From NCBI GenBank assembly GCA_902763885.1, contig CACWTU010000006.1:62001-126000 (forward strand): a DNA stretch of 64,000 nucleotides, in the 5' to 3' direction. Shown here in pieces: positions 63,761 through 64,000 of this stretch. The position numbers and the translations under genes were made by a program. The notes under the pieces were generated by a model. That model was given only the letters and a program-made list of their open reading frames with translations. It had not been told where the DNA came from and ran no database searches. The number at the start of each line of letters is the position of its first letter. Position 1 is the stretch's first letter. Source of the stretch: an uncultured Bacteroidales bacterium. GTDB taxonomy: Bacteria > Bacteroidota > Bacteroidia > Bacteroidales > Bacteroidaceae.

Positions 63761-64000
63761 ATGAAAAAGAGATTTGTTTTATTGTTGCTGACGGTAGTAT
63801 CTGCCATTTCAGCATTAGCCCAGGGCAAGCCCAATGCCGGTGATATCATCTATGGTACAGTGACTGACAGCATAGGGCCTGTTGCAGGAATAACCGTTAT
63901 TGAAAGGAATGCCAATTACCGAATCATGGCTCAAACCGTCACTGACGCAAACGGTAATTTCTCATTCCGTCTGGTTGATCCGGATAATGAGTTATGCTTT
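63761..64000 (+). CDS. Secreted protein with CarboxypepD_reg-like domain (partial)
   Basis: 80 residues are visible and the gene runs off the right edge. A signal peptide (MKKRFVLLLLTVVSAISALAQ) is followed by IYGTVTDSIGPVAGITVIERN and VTDANGNFSFRL. This is the beta-sandwich CarboxypepD_reg-like domain that precedes the plug of many TonB-dependent receptors (SusC-like) and some other outer-membrane proteins. A receptor is plausible, but the rest is needed to decide. It is divergent from permease paralogue B. Confidence 0.75.
   Translation, partial: MKKRFVLLLLTVVSAISALAQGKPNAGDIIYGTVTDSIGPVAGITVIERNANYRIMAQTVTDANGNFSFRLVDPDNELCF

Overview
The window looks like a chromosomal segment of a Bacteroidales bacterium, most like Prevotellaceae or Bacteroidaceae from a gut or rumen. 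Several things point there: many start sites carry the Bacteroidetes -7 box TAnnTTTG, some with a TTTG -33 box 19-21 nt upstream; there is a complete Na+-translocating NADH:quinone reductase operon; the proline-tRNA ligase is of the short archaeal/eukaryal-like type; and several families are typical of the phylum (DUF3256, DUF5063, the DUF5103 type IX secretion plug family, TamB, CarboxypepD_reg-like proteins). This is inference from families and promoter style, not a taxonomic search.

Layout. 1-2.8 kb: end of a surface protein, a lipoprotein, a tRNA T-arm-like hairpin, a TonB-receptor plug remnant, a secreted histidine phosphatase and a cupin lipoprotein. 3.0-8.9 kb: nqrABCDEF on the minus strand, with a rubredoxin-like domain fused to NqrC. 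9.2-17.8 kb: tamB, proS, a CE1-type esterase and a T9SS plug-like protein. 17.9-29.8 kb: housekeeping and envelope genes (rarA, glycosyltransferase, CDF transporter, DUF2400, glnS, TPR protein, small multidrug export protein, membrane TPR-HTH regulator, MscS, SDR, second CE1-type esterase). 30.1-35.9 kb: xylA, xylB and a PA14-bearing GH31 lipoprotein, a xylose/xyloside module. 36-40.5 kb: class II fructose-bisphosphate aldolase and a three-gene amino-acid ABC importer with unusual architecture. 40.6-46.2 kb: rpmE2 and two compact minus-strand operons (DUF151, rsmE, truA, DUF3256; DUF5063, 3'-5' exonuclease, rlmI-like). 46.3-58.2 kb: ftsK, lolA-like, trxB, metF and a short metH, followed by a giant TldD/TldE-like fusion and an MFS transporter. 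58.4-63.5 kb: two paralogous FtsX/MacB-type permeases, each with the same upstream block and a candidate sigma-54 promoter. A CarboxypepD_reg-like protein starts at the right edge.

The genes are mostly ordinary core genes. The unexplained signal lies in the gaps and in protein architecture. Two 193-nt elements (2781-2973 and, inverted, 58170-58362) share short conserved blocks while their hairpin arms differ in compensatory ways, which suggests a structured RNA or a non-autonomous mobile element. A 174-nt long-stem element sits at 29830-30003. Paired inverted hairpins with a GGGGACAG/GGGGACGG core lie at 13.55, 15.2 and 40.9 kb, beside stop codons. Arrays of the heptamer ATTGAAA also begin at stop codons. 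On the protein side the notable items are the rubredoxin-NqrC fusion, an apparently circularly permuted solute-binding domain fused to an ABC permease, a single-chain secreted TldD-TldE-like protein, and an ABC ATPase with an extra C-terminal domain.
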